Shown here one piece after another: positions 13,815 to 25,532 of a stretch of DNA of 64,000 nt. This stretch comes from Tomocerus qinae. Its lineage: Eukaryota > Arthropoda > Collembola > Entomobryomorpha > Tomoceridae. Numbering within the stretch: position 1 is the first letter of the stretch; each line of letters opens with the position of its first letter. The DNA lies in contig CM034546.1 in NCBI GenBank assembly GCA_020055645.1, forward strand, positions 80,538,001-80,602,000, in the 5' to 3' direction. Both the position numbers and the translations under genes were made by a program. The notes under the pieces are model-generated. The model saw only the letters and a program-made list of their open reading frames with translations. It ran no database searches and was not told where the DNA came from.

Positions 13815-15870
13815 TTAATAAAAATATAAACTTAAGTTACAATGTTTGTGCGTGTAGAATTGGTTTGACATTCTTGACAAAATTTCGTCCGTAAATCGTA
13901 TCCCTGAAGGTTCTGTTATCATATATTTTTTGCTTGGAATTTTCTCAATAATTTTTCTGTAATGGTGAGAATATGCCAAAGATTGATGAACGCTTATATG
14001 AGAAGTATTTCTAATACTTTTTTCAATCACATGGCCGCCAACTGAAATAACTTTGTCAGGCTTTAAAATAAACTTTGACCTGGATAAGAAATTACAAATA
14101 TTAGTGAGATTTTCTTTTGAAACAGAAAATATGCTTTTTATGCTATATTTATGTATATATTATTGTAATAGAAACAAATAACTTTTGGGAAAAATCGTCT
14201 CTGACTCGCAGTAATGTGTAGTAGTAGTAAATACACCCTTAAATAAAAAATTAAAGCATTTTTTTAACAATTGGACCAAAGTTAGTATGATTAGTATGAA
14301 AATCGTAGCAGCGAGAACGGTCAACGCTCATTCTTAGGCTCTAGGCTGCATCTCCCATGCAATGAGGGAGAAGCCAATGTTTATAATCCCCAAAACTTTC
14401 CGATCTAAAAAATTTTTTTGACATCATCAAGGTATCAGCATCATTGATATGACCCACAATGATTTTTCCCAAACGTTGTTGTTTCTATTACCATTCCCAA
14501 GAATAAAAATGTGGAATGAACTAGCATACAAAATAGAATCAATCTGAGAGGGATAGACAATTAGTAAAAATTTAATATGATGTCATTGTTACTTGCAACT
14601 TTATATAATTGCACTTACCGTACTCCGTAATCTTGGACATCCCTTGGTCTGAAAATTTTAGAGAGTTGAAGGGCGTTGAAATCTATTTTCCTTTGTAGCA
14701 TTTTATTTCGATTAATTGTCTGATCATTTATTTTTAAAGGTTTTGAATCCACAGAATCCACATTGCGAAAAAAAAATGCGTGACGAAAAACATATCCCGA
14801 TATTTTATCTGACGAATGGCCTGAATTTTTGTTCAATTTTCGAATCATTTCTGTGTAATTATTTGCAAATGACTGATATGGAACTATAAATTCATCGAAA
14901 TCCACCATGACTAAATATTTTGAGATTCCTTTGTGTCTATGAAGACAATCATGAAGAGCAATAAACATGGCCTTTGTTCGAATTTCAGTTTGCTCTAAGG
15001 ACATGTTGTAAGGGCATGTCCAAGGCAGAACTTCGATCATATCTCCGTAACTGTTAATTAAGCAAGAAGTAATTGGACCGATTGATACATTGTAGAAGGT
15101 GAATTTTTCAACTCCCATTATTTTGTAAAATTCAATGAATTCTGCAAATCTTAAAGGCTCTTCATAGTCATAAGTGGGTTTAACACAAAGACTAAAATTG
15201 TATCTTTTTAGGTTTCTATTTTTGTATATTATTGTCAACAAGTTTGTCCTTTTTGTCTCATTATAATAATATCTAATAGTCCGAGATTCGAATACGGACA
15301 CGAATTTTGGACGGTTCTGAGAAACATTGCAAGTCATGTAATATGGCCTAATAAACAAATTACATTTTACTTAGATATTTTACTACTTTACGTTTTTTAG
15401 TGAGGGTTTTTTAGATAATAGGAAAAACTGTAGGCTTACGTGTACATGTTATAGCTTCTACTATCATGTCTCAATGGTGTCAGTGTGGCTTTTACTTCGA
15501 AATAGGAAGTTTCAGAATAGTTGGAATAAAATCGGCAGGTTAGGGGTTCAGGAGAAAACATTTTTAAGCCTGAGATAATTATGACATATCCATTTGATGT
15601 ATTGCCACTACAATGAATAAATAATTATTACTCGGTAATAGACGGCTACCAAGCGGTTTTAAAAGTACTGTACCTGTATTTATAAAAATATGCAGAATAA
15701 GCGTATGTCTTGTATGCTCCATTTCCTATTTTTTGAAAACCTGGAAGTCGTTTGTCAGCACTTCTTGTTTTTGTGACTTCTGAAAGGATGAAATAAAAAC
15801 TGTAGTACCACAAATAAGCCAAGTATATTGAAATGAGTAGATAAACACCATAAAATACTTTTCTTTCCAT
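13815..15870 (-). CDS. Glycosyltransferase family 92 (DUF23) type II membrane protein
   Basis: Predicted Golgi glycosyltransferase. GT92 members include C. elegans GALT-1, which adds galactose to core fucose. Exons on the complement are 15870-15674, 15607-15440, 15347-14619 and 14079-13815, giving 452 residues. A signal anchor (GVYLLISIYLAYLWYYSFYF, residues about 7-26) is followed by a YAYSAYFYKYR motif, then by the GT92 core LCVKPTYDYEEPLRFAEFIE, then by EFYKIMGVEKFTFYNV, VLPWTC, a DCLHRHKGISKYLVMVDFDE motif with the DFDEF metal/nucleotide-sugar-binding acidic cluster, FRHAFFFRN, and a C-terminal SKFILKPDKVISVGGH block ending near YSHHYRK. Frame is continuous across all splices. Acceptor specificity cannot be read from sequence. 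A FUT8-like gene lies 11 kb away, but no functional link is implied. Confidence 0.88.
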
Positions 15871-18474
15871 CTAATGTTTTGGCATAACTTAACACAGAAA
15901 ATTGTCAGGTCAGTAGTATTAAAATTTACAGGTATGAGAAATTACTGAAATGTTGGAGTAATTAAATGCATCCTAAGTACGGAATACTTAGAAACGAAAT
16001 CATTATAATTTTGTTGGAATTAAAACAATGAACAAATATTAATGATAAATGTTCGGTTTGAACATTCAAGCAATACTTCAATTACCAGTTAGGTACTTCC
16101 GCTGTATAGCTCAAACGGTGGCTTATGGAGAAGGCTGTCTATAGCAGTGTTCCATTTTAGCCGGCTAAAAATGATTTTGACCAGCCAGCCGGCTAAATTG
16201 GCTGAAATGGCTAGTGGCCAAAATGGCCAAAAATCATGGGTTTTCAAATTTCCCGCCAAATCAAGGATGATTTTCTCAGTTCACATAGCCCCATTTGACT
16301 ATTTTTGGCCATTTTAGCCATTTTGGCCATTTTAGCCACTGGCTAAAAAGAATTTCAGCCAGCCGGCTGGCCATTTTAGCCAGCCATTTTAACCAATCAG
16401 CCGGCTGGTCATCGAACACTGGTCTATAGTCTATTCATTGTAATACAAATAATGTAAGCGTGCAGCGCGGCAAGACTAACGAGCCAAGCCTCCACACCCG
16501 CCCCACCCTTATATTACGTTAGATTATGATAAAGGTTAGATTTGTACAAATTTGATTTGCAGCCAGAAAAAAATTTTCGGGGGGGGGAGCCCGAGGCGAA
16601 AATGTTCACCGGCACGTGCCCCGGTGCCCCTCTCGCCACGGCCCTAGATTTGTAGGGTTTTAATATTCTCGTTTTTGGACACAAAAATCCATAATTGAGT
16701 TTAATTTCATATCCTAAATGCAATGGAAATAAATCTATTATTTTTTGTATACTTATATCCTGAAGTGTTAATATTTAAAACATCTTATATTTCTGCACTA
16801 CGTAGGTAGATTAAATTTTGTGTTTGTGTTTAGTTTGGCAATTTGCTTAAATAAATACAAAAGATTAGTGAACACAACAACCACACTAATCAGATATCCG
16901 ACGGATTCTGTGCTATAGTTACATTTCACTCTAGTTCGCTCTTCCCTATCAATAGAAATGTAAGATTAGAAAGGTTAAAGACATCGAATTCATTCAGTAG
17001 TGTCATTAGACTTCCATAAGAAAGAATTCAGAGTTTGAATAATGGAAATAAACTGCAGTATTATTGTTTCAACTAGGATAAGCTGTCACAAAGATAATGA
17101 AGTTCAAGAGAGTATTGAATTGTCTAATTATATTTTGCATAGGTACTGTAGAATTCTTAATTATCATTTTGTTTAAAAGCCATTAACAGAAATCCTTTAT
17201 TGCATTTGGATGTACATTCCATGCAAGGGATCTGAACATTTTAATCACTTCTAATATTGTCAATTGTCATACAAGTGTAATAATATATAAAGTCATCCAT
17301 TACTAATACTACAAATAGGATAGAAAATACATTTAGGATGCGTGCACATTCACAAGCTGCATAGTTCAACTCAACATTTATTTATTTTAGCCTACTACAG
17401 GAGAAAATTGGTGATAGTGCTTTAGAGTCATTAAAATTTCTATCTAAATACGATGTGCAACATTATTTCATTCCCTGAGTATTACTACTCCTCGGCTGCT
17501 GTAGCATTTCTGTACTATTATTATCATATGCTCAGTTGCAATGGTCTACTTATAATTTGCATATTACCATTTTTTAAACAGAAAAAGAAATAATGTCTTT
17601 GATTTTTTGCAGTGTTGTGCAGCAGAGGATGCCACGTATGTTAAATGCACCGTGTAAATATCTTGTATATAGACATAAGTATTTCCGTAGTCTGTGGTGG
17701 ACAAATTGTTGGCAGATATTCAAACCGTCTTGCCTGTATTTTTTCAATTCGTAAAGTATTTTTAGCTCTAATAGCGAACCGGACGACTTTACATATCTTA
17801 TACAAACCCATGATTACAATTCTATGTATTTCTCAGTAGTATTAAACGGGATAACGGATGATGAACTCACGTTCCTTCATCCAGTTCCAATTTACAGTCT
17901 TATTACGAATTCCCGTCTAGAACTATCTTTTGTTTTACGGTAACGAACCCATTAGATTCGTAATCATTAATTGCTCTCTATTACAAACCATTTACATTTT
18001 ATTTTCCATTCTCAAAAGTTCTCTGTCTAATTGGTATTAAATTCAACATTTTCTTAGCTCATTATAAAAATAAGCAATGTAATAATTGGACTTGTATAGA
18101 AAAGTATAAGCCTACTCACGACACAGTGATCTCATTCATAGCCCACATAACATGATTCACAAATAGTACTACCTAACGTCTTCACCCATCCATTTTTGAC
18201 AAAAACACTCGTGTTCACTTTATCTTAGTTTAATAGTGTGATTTAATAAACAACAGTAAGCAGAGGCGTAATCAACTTAAGGAGGTAGCTGAGCTGAGCT
18301 ACTTCATAATAACTGAATAGTTTACCATATTTGAGGTCGTCATCTGAAAAAGGTATGTCACAATTTTGTAGTATTCTTAATTATATTAATCGGCATATTT
18401 TAAGTAAAATACGACAGTGAAAGACAATATCACTAATTACTGATTCATTTATTTTACTTTATTTAAAACAAAAT
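15871..18474. other. Intergenic, contains two repeats
   Basis: No coding exon is supported. It holds the hAT MITE at 16145-16421 and a GC-rich repeat fragment at about 16550-16655 (CAGCCAGAAAAAAATTTTCG to CCACGGCCCT). 16.7-18.4 kb is AT-rich and featureless. Confidence 0.6.
16145..16421 (+). mobile_element. hAT-type MITE, family A, copy 1
   Basis: The element starts CAGTGTTCCATTTTAGCC and ends CGAACACTG, so the termini are inverted CAGTGTTC. It is flanked by a perfect 8-bp target-site duplication GTCTATAG (16137-16144 and 16422-16429). The inside is rich in GGCTAAAATGGCC words and has no reading frame. An 8-bp duplication with CAGTG termini is characteristic of hAT non-autonomous elements. 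A close copy in the other orientation is at 60591-60867. Confidence 0.9.
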
Positions 18475-21400
18475 ATGAGCAAGGGAATTAAATGCAATTA
18501 TTTCCAGAAAATGATGAGGCCGAACATAAACTACTATGCCTTATTGGGTGTGCCTTCAACTGCAACTCAAGAAGAAATTACTCGAGCGTACCGTAAAAAG
18601 ATCTTGGAAGTTCATCTGGATAAAATAGGCGAAGGTGAAGATACAGATTTGTGCTACAAGACAATAGAAGCATATCGAGTGATATCCAATCGGAAATTAC
18701 GTGCAAAATATGACATCCAACGAGATTCGACTTTCAAAGCGGAGGAGGTTTTTGTTCCAGCCGGATATATTTGTTATGATGTTGGGGAAAACCAAATGTC
18801 TAAACGGGTACTTCAGGACATCGCTCAATGGAAAAAGGATTTTGAGGAGATGCAAATGAACAATAATGGCTACAGTGACAATTATTTCGAATGTTTTTCA
18901 AATCTAATGGCAGGGGTGATGGATTCAAATGAATCTGGTGCTGAAGTTATTGACAAAAAGACATACTTCTGTGGTCTTTGTGATAAAAAGTTCCTGACGG
19001 AGACACATCACTGGGAAGAAATGCTTTATCCTTACGTAAAACTATTTCCGAGTGATAAATCCGGAGTGGGAGCACTGTACAATTACTTTGAAAATTTATT
19101 AGGGGCTAAATCATTCAACTGGAAACCTCGACGTCTGCCATCTCGTCTTCTGGGCATTTGGGGTTCGGAAGAATGGTTAAAGTTTACACACTGTGACAAG
19201 ATAATTTCTGATATTCTAAGTGAAATCCCATCTGATGACGATATTGGAATTGAAGAACAAATTGAGTATATTCAAGAAACATTTCTTATTAGTGAAAGTG
19301 AAATGAACGAAGCAGTGTATCCTCAATCGGCCTGTAAAACTTTCTGTTGGATGCTGGAACACCAAAATGATCAAGAGGCAGTTGTGAACAAATTAAGCGA
19401 TCATTTAATGTCGGATGAAGTGACGGAAATCATGTACATAGCTTCAGTCATGAAAAATCTTCTTGAATGTGGAGGAGATGAATGGAGGGAATTAACTACG
19501 AGCGCTTTGGAGGCAGAGCAACCGGAATTGGCAATGCTCTGGACAAAAATTGGGATTGAATTTGGAGATACCGACGAAACACAATGGTACAAATTGGGAA
19601 TGAAGCTCCGTGATGTGGATCCTGTTCTTGCTCATTTCTGCTTTCTCTCCGGGGGCTTTGAATGTGATGAAGACTGGGAAAACATAGGCAATGAATTTAT
19701 TCGGAAGAAAAATCATTTCGCGGCACTTGAATACCATTTGAAACTAGGAAATATTGATTTCATCCTGGAAAAGTCTAGGAAACTTGCAAAATCCGATGCT
19801 GAAACAGCGTCCATTTATAGAAATGTTTACCACTCTTTGAAAATCAAGACTTTGCTGGCTAATCTCCAGAAAAGGAAATCAGATGACGATTCTCATCGGT
19901 TTGATAGCGACTTAGAGAAATTAATTCAGTTTATTAAAGATTTAGCTGGGAAAAATCCTCTTGAAGGATTTGGGATCATTGCCAGCACGTGGTCAAAGAC
20001 TTTTGAAGACCCAATCTGTCACGAAATGCACCGAACAGCATTGGACATCTTGAAGCGGAAAGAAGTTACTGTAAAATCTTACAACTTAATATTAGGAGGA
20101 ATGCATATAATTCCTCCAGATGATGTCGACCTTGAAGAATTAGCGATAGAATGCGAAGATTTAGTTATCAACCAAATAGAAAAGAGTATGAAGCGCAGTG
20201 ATTTTGATTCTCTTACGGAAATCCTTCTTTATTTGTCACGTAGGTCAGTTTCTGCGGCTGTTAAAGTGCTGAGTGACATGGAGGAGGAATCCCAGCAAAT
20301 TTTAATCAGTACAAGTCCGCATTTAAAAGCCATGAAATTCCTAATTCAAGGGACAGTTAGCAAAATACAACGAAATTGGATGGGAGCCATGGGGGAGTAC
20401 CAAAACGCACTTTTGTGCAGTCCTGAATGTATGCATCGAGTGCTTCCTTGCATTTCTAAACTGAGTCAGGACATTGAATTCCACGAGGCAGTCGTGAGTG
20501 AAGTTGAAAGCGAATGTAAGGAGCTCAAAGACTATTTCGACTCGGAGGAATACCCGGAAGTTGAAAATTATGCTTCTAATAGAAATTCGCTTGTTCTTTC
20601 TGATGTCGCACCGAAAATTGACTTCGGATACAAGAATTTAATGTCTAAGCTGAAACCTGATCCGGACAAATTCGTGAATCAACCGCCCCCTCCCGAAACA
20701 GATACCGAGAGACCTGTTGAAACAAATACGCCGATGGTAACTCTAGACAAGAACGAGGAAGCTATTCAATCTGGACAAAATCTAGGAGGACCTATGGCCC
20801 AATTAAATGCAGCGCTGTCCTACATTGACCTGTTGAAAGCTTTACCTGTTCCATTTCAACCCGGACCGATTGTGATGGCAGCTTCACATTTCCTTCGTGC
20901 AATGGACGAAACAGACGACACTGGAAGTTTGTTCGCATACAGAAATGTTATATTGCAAATGGCGGAAACTCTGATTCGGATCGACGGGAAAACTCAAGCT
21001 ACGATTCAACATTGTCTTACGCATAAACACATGCTTTCTATTCTGCTAAGTGCCCATGAGAAATTATCAAAGGCCCTTGGAGGTGAAAATTCTGATGATT
21101 TGGAAGATTCTGATGATGATTTGGAAGATTCTGATGATGATTCGGAAGAAGAGTGTCGAAAATCAACAAAAGGAAGAGGGATAGATTTAATCAGCACATC
21201 CGAAGCGAATCTTATTTCTAAATTCCTAAAAAATGTGGTTAGTTTTCCAAAAATAGAGCCGTTGGCCAATATCCCAACGTTGAACTGTTCTGACTTAGTT
21301 TATGTGGAAACCCTTGGGAATAGCTTCTTGAGTCAATTCTGTTCTGGAAAAGTAGGAGAGAAATATCAGTCGCCAAAAATCCCTAAGCATTTGCATGCTT

Positions 21401-22665
21401 ACACGCATTTCGTAGAAGTTTGGAAAGGTCGCAGTTCCTTAACAGATTTCGATACAGCACGAATAAAGGCAATGGAGGAATTATTGGCTCTTCGGGGATG
21501 GACTCACGAAGATGTAGAAGAATTAATGAGATTCCCACTTCTGAATTTGACTAGCGAAGGATTTACTCTGGATTTTAGGACTGAATTAGTTTTTTCAAAC
21601 CCTTCTAAATCGTATAGGAATATCCACGGTTTCAAAATTGATTACGAACGGGGAAAGATAGAATTTCTTCTCACGAAAGATTCGCATACGGCATTTTCTC
21701 CTGGCAATCTTTTCGACACTGAGGATATTCGAGAGATATTTTCTAACGATATCGATATAAAGAAAGGGTCTTTAAGTTTAATTAGCCCTGACGTCACTTT
21801 CAAGAGCCATCCTTTCAAAGAAATTAAATTCGACCCAAGAGACAGTCAGTCGTGGGCGAGGAATTATTTGCAAACTCTAGCCCGGGCTGCTATGTTGCTT
21901 TGTTATTTTGCCAGTGGGTGGGAGATTTGTGCCAAAACACCTTTCTACATGAAGAGAACTGACGAAGGATTGTTAAATCGACTAGATGAACATTTACAAC
22001 ATCTTCTCAGACCCGTAGGAGTGAGGAAACAAGAGAATGGAAAAAGAAACAAACCTTTCAATCCCGAATCTGACATTCCCAATAGATTTTGGCTCAATAT
22101 CTCTGAAGTGTTTGAAGAGGAAGAAGAAGATGCGACGACCTTCACATACAAAGTTGGCGAGGTCAACGCACAGATTAAGGTCAACACTTTAGTCATGACA
22201 CTTAATGGCACGAAGACCAATTTGTCTGCCGAGGCTGCATTCGCAAGGGATTTCACACGACACTACGATGAAATTGGACTCTCCTTCCCCGAATTGCTGA
22301 GACTCAAGGAATTCGTCAAGATTTCTTTGATCTGCACCAAGTTGAAAGGAATTCTTCGAGAGAAAATTGCCCTGGTGAAGCAGAACGGACGGAGCAAGGA
22401 AGACATTGCCAAAATCAACAATATTTGCGAAGCCATAAGAGAACTTGGCATTTCTGGTGACACTCAAGATGAACTTCATACGTTCAAAAAGAATAGAAAT
22501 AAAGACTCGTCTGATTGTCTTTGGCTTCCGGCAACCTTCTGCAATAATTACGACATTGATCTCTACGAAGTCAGCGCTGGGGTCAATATGGTACCTGAAG
22601 TGACTTATGGTCCCGTTTGTCCTCCCAGTGATAGTCGCTATGTATCTGCTACGCAATTACTGTGA
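18475..22665 (+). CDS. Intronless 1396-residue protein with degenerate J domain
   Basis: One uninterrupted frame in a region where every other host gene is split. Residues about 19-83 form a J domain (NYYALLGVPSTATQEEITRA, YRKKILEVHLDK, EAYRVISNRKLRAKYD). The HPD tripeptide needed to stimulate Hsp70 ATPase reads HLD (residues 47-49, bases 18613-18621), so classical co-chaperone activity is doubtful. A CGLCDKKF...HHW cluster (about residues 167-181) looks like a worn zinc-finger motif. A serine/aspartate/glutamate-rich tract lies around residues 875-895, built from tandem copies of GATTCTGATGATGATTTGGAA. The C-terminal third has ARNYLQTLARAAMLLCYFAS and a charged ARDFTRHYDEIGLSFPELLR segment. 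There is no signal peptide and no clear membrane span. The start is the first Met; a second Met at residue 13 or 14 is possible. I do not recognise the protein beyond the J domain. Function unknown. Confidence 0.85.
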   Translation: MSKGIKCNYFQKMMRPNINYYALLGVPSTATQEEITRAYRKKILEVHLDKIGEGEDTDLCYKTIEAYRVISNRKLRAKYDIQRDSTFKAEEVFVPAGYICYDVGENQMSKRVLQDIAQWKKDFEEMQMNNNGYSDNYFECFSNLMAGVMDSNESGAEVIDKKTYFCGLCDKKFLTETHHWEEMLYPYVKLFPSDKSGVGALYNYFENLLGAKSFNWKPRRLPSRLLGIWGSEEWLKFTHCDKIISDILSEIPSDDDIGIEEQIEYIQETFLISESEMNEAVYPQSACKTFCWMLEHQNDQEAVVNKLSDHLMSDEVTEIMYIASVMKNLLECGGDEWRELTTSALEAEQPELAMLWTKIGIEFGDTDETQWYKLGMKLRDVDPVLAHFCFLSGGFECDEDWENIGNEFIRKKNHFAALEYHLKLGNIDFILEKSRKLAKSDAETASIYRNVYHSLKIKTLLANLQKRKSDDDSHRFDSDLEKLIQFIKDLAGKNPLEGFGIIASTWSKTFEDPICHEMHRTALDILKRKEVTVKSYNLILGGMHIIPPDDVDLEELAIECEDLVINQIEKSMKRSDFDSLTEILLYLSRRSVSAAVKVLSDMEEESQQILISTSPHLKAMKFLIQGTVSKIQRNWMGAMGEYQNALLCSPECMHRVLPCISKLSQDIEFHEAVVSEVESECKELKDYFDSEEYPEVENYASNRNSLVLSDVAPKIDFGYKNLMSKLKPDPDKFVNQPPPPETDTERPVETNTPMVTLDKNEEAIQSGQNLGGPMAQLNAALSYIDLLKALPVPFQPGPIVMAASHFLRAMDETDDTGSLFAYRNVILQMAETLIRIDGKTQATIQHCLTHKHMLSILLSAHEKLSKALGGENSDDLEDSDDDLEDSDDDSEEECRKSTKGRGIDLISTSEANLISKFLKNVVSFPKIEPLANIPTLNCSDLVYVETLGNSFLSQFCSGKVGEKYQSPKIPKHLHAYTHFVEVWKGRSSLTDFDTARIKAMEELLALRGWTHEDVEELMRFPLLNLTSEGFTLDFRTELVFSNPSKSYRNIHGFKIDYERGKIEFLLTKDSHTAFSPGNLFDTEDIREIFSNDIDIKKGSLSLISPDVTFKSHPFKEIKFDPRDSQSWARNYLQTLARAAMLLCYFASGWEICAKTPFYMKRTDEGLLNRLDEHLQHLLRPVGVRKQENGKRNKPFNPESDIPNRFWLNISEVFEEEEEDATTFTYKVGEVNAQIKVNTLVMTLNGTKTNLSAEAAFARDFTRHYDEIGLSFPELLRLKEFVKISLICTKLKGILREKIALVKQNGRSKEDIAKINNICEAIRELGISGDTQDELHTFKKNRNKDSSDCLWLPATFCNNYDIDLYEVSAGVNMVPEVTYGPVCPPSDSRYVSATQLL

Positions 22666-23997
22666 CCACAACTAGAAAATTACACTTTTGTGGACACCTA
22701 TTTACTTACATATACAGTAAAGAAAAATTGGTTATAAAGAATTGAATAGCGGGCCAAATTTTCGACTGTGAACTTATTTTCAGCCAACAAATGCAAATAA
22801 TCTTAAAATTGAAGACACAGTCAGTGAAATCAGTATCGTAAATGTTATAATAGGTATTTTAAATTTTTTCAGTAAAATAAATTTCATCTCAATCTGATCT
22901 AATCTAATGACTCTTCAATCAACGTTGTCCTTGTCAACTCATTCTTTAGAGTATTACAAACATAAAAATACATAATCACTTCCCTGAAGGACATATCTTA
23001 TGGAAGTAAGGTGATACCTTAGTCATAGTAATATGTATAAGTAACCGAATTAGTTACCGTTATGTTCAAACGATTATATATTTTGGCAAGCTGTAGTTGA
23101 TTTTACAACATTGAACACACACGATTTAATATGTTAGTTTTGGCATTAAGTAAAACGAAAATGTCAACATTTGTATCATTGCCATAAATTAGCAAGTTGC
23201 AACTCTAAAAATATGACTAATGAAGCAAAACAAAAACAGCAACAAACATTTGACCTTGTTTATTAGATTACAACACGCACGTATTATTAGCCCTTAAATA
23301 TGTATAATGCACACATAACAAGATGAAGTAGATTACAATACAGAACATGACTTGCTTTTCGTTTATATAATACACCACTCTTAAAATACAAAGTTATCTT
23401 GCATACCTATATACCTTACATACACTAATCGTGTCAAATAATTTTTTAACTAACTTACACTATAAAACACCAAGCTAAAATTATACATTAAAAATACATC
23501 AACATAATTTTATTTGGTTTAATTTACAATGTCAACATTACCAGCTTCAACTAATGCAAATAATAAATGTTATTACTGTGAAATGCAACCCCATCACTTC
23601 AACATGTCCATAATCTCACACGTTAAATTACCATAAATATCAAACTACAATTGGTGTACAAAATGTTCAAAGGCTCTGTACACACAAGCACATTTATTAG
23701 CAATTGTTAAACATGAAGTAATATTATTATTTTACATTGGAATTAATTGTATAGTGTTCCATGACAGTAATATTGGCTAATAATAATAAGACTATGGAAG
23801 TAGGAGTACGTCTACGACTATCCCAAGCTTAGTGCACCTTCTCCCTTTTATGTTCCCCTCTTTTTAAAATAAAGCTACTTCCTCTCTCAACAAGGGCAGA
23901 AGATGGGGAATTTGGATCCAACCCAAAGTCACTGCATAAAAGAAGAAGAGTTTGGATATCCGTAGTCTGCCACAATATATCCATCTGATTTAATAGA
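22666..23997. other. Intergenic, no gene seen
   Basis: AT-rich sequence between convergent genes. It presumably contains both 3' UTRs. AATAAA-like signals are frequent but cannot be assigned. Confidence 0.6.
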
Positions 23998-25532
23998 TCA
24001 ATCTCCTCGGTCAGAAGTTTCCATCGGCTGCTCTACTTCCAGAGCAACATTATCAGTTCTGCACCGTTTTATGACATGTGCAGCTGCCTCTACTGTATAA
24101 TTCATCAGGATCAGCAATTCCAATTGGTAAACTGCGTCGAAATGGACATCAGGGCCCCCGACCAATTTAATAACTTTGATATTTGTGGGCAGCATTATTT
24201 TTCCTATCAAGTTCGCATCGACCCTCGAGCCCACCAATCTATGCAATTCAAAATCTCTGAGTTTTGGGCATGCAGTGAAATTCAAAATGGGACCCAATTT
24301 TAATGAACTGCGCAAATCCAATATATGAATAGACGTCAAATTTGGGAACGGGAAAATATGTGGAGCCATTCGATGAGTAAATTCAGGTATCGAAATATTC
24401 AATTTTTCCAAAGTGGCCGGAAGGCCTTCAGTGAGACGACGACCTCTGGGTACACTCCTATCGACCACTCCTGTGCGGGATGCTAAAGGCATTCCACTAC
24501 TTGCTCTACAAGCAATTAAGTTATGGCGATAACGTTTTGTAAGCCAGCGACTATTTGCCCACCCTTGGACCATTACTCCCCCTTGTAAAACTAAATATTC
24601 CAATTTAGCATCATATTGGCTAATGTCTAATTTATAAATATCCCCACCCAGCTTCAGCTTTATCATCTTGGAGAAGTCAATGAAATCGTTCAATAAAATC
24701 CGTTCCTGTCTTCCCGGCATGGCGGGAAGAGGTAACTCTGCTCCATTGATAACGAATGAGTTACGGCCACTGAGCTGCAAATATTTCGGGGCTATTTTCC
24801 CATCTACAACTATTTTGCAGCTTTCCAAATACACATGGTCTACTGTGGCAAGTTTCGATAATGTAACGACAACCTGAACATAATCTTGCACACTGATATT
24901 TAATTTTTTTATACTTGGACTAAGATAAGTGTCAAGATCTACAGTGATCTCCTTATCAATGTCACAGTATCCAAATGGATTTCTTGAAGAGCAGGAGGTC
25001 TCCTGGTCAGCAAGAAATAATTCACTATAAAATCGCTAACCCATCCTTTCAACTCCAATGCAGATGTTTTTAGTGACTCCTCAATAAGAAATGCATCTGA
25101 AAATTTCTCGATTTCACGGAGAGCTCCAGCTTCATAATTCGGTTCTTCATCCTCCTTCTTCTGCTTTCGGACGGGAAAACTGCAAAATTCATTCACGTGC
25201 GGCCGGAAACTGTCAATGCTTTTGACTTTAAAACATATCTTCGATTTCTTCCAAAATGTACGGTCGCAAGCTGAATTCCATTTTGTGCACACGAGTCGAA
25301 ATTTCAATAAGCTTCTAAAGCTCAAATGGCCAACTATCTTGCCCAATACCTGATAAAAACAGAAAATTTATACCATATTTTACTATTTTTTCATAAATTC
25401 ATATTGAAATGGATTAGGCACTGAATATAATTATTTTTTGCACTAATATTGATGACTCACCAAATCATTCATTAGGGCGTGTCTCGGTCCACAAAATTCT
25501 TCCTCAGGATGGTCAGGATTTCTTTCTGCCAT
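23998..25532 (-). CDS. F-box protein, leucine-rich C-terminus
   Basis: Likely substrate adaptor of an SCF (Skp1-Cullin-F-box) ubiquitin ligase. Exons on the complement are 25532-25461, 25349-24943 and 24892-23998, giving 457 residues. The F-box spans the first splice: ALMNDL joined to VLGKIVGHLSFRSLLKFRLV, then CTKWNSACDRTFWKKS. The remainder is rich in irregular LRR-like strands (TLSKLATVDHVYLESCKIVV, LEYLVLQGG, LTSIHILDLRSSLKLGPILN, IKVIKLVGGPDV). The second intron is only 50 nt (24893-24942). Without it the frames of exons 2 and 3 do not match, and with it they join perfectly as RRSLVQDYV. F-box families of this sort are often large and fast-evolving in arthropods. The target cannot be inferred. 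Confidence 0.82.

Noticed and set aside
22189-22656. 155-codon antisense frame at the end of the J-domain gene
   Set aside because: It is a shadow of the conserved sense frame; no splice or family evidence.
24893-24960. Frameshift in the F-box gene
   Set aside because: A 50-nt GT-AG intron restores the frame exactly, so no mutation is needed.
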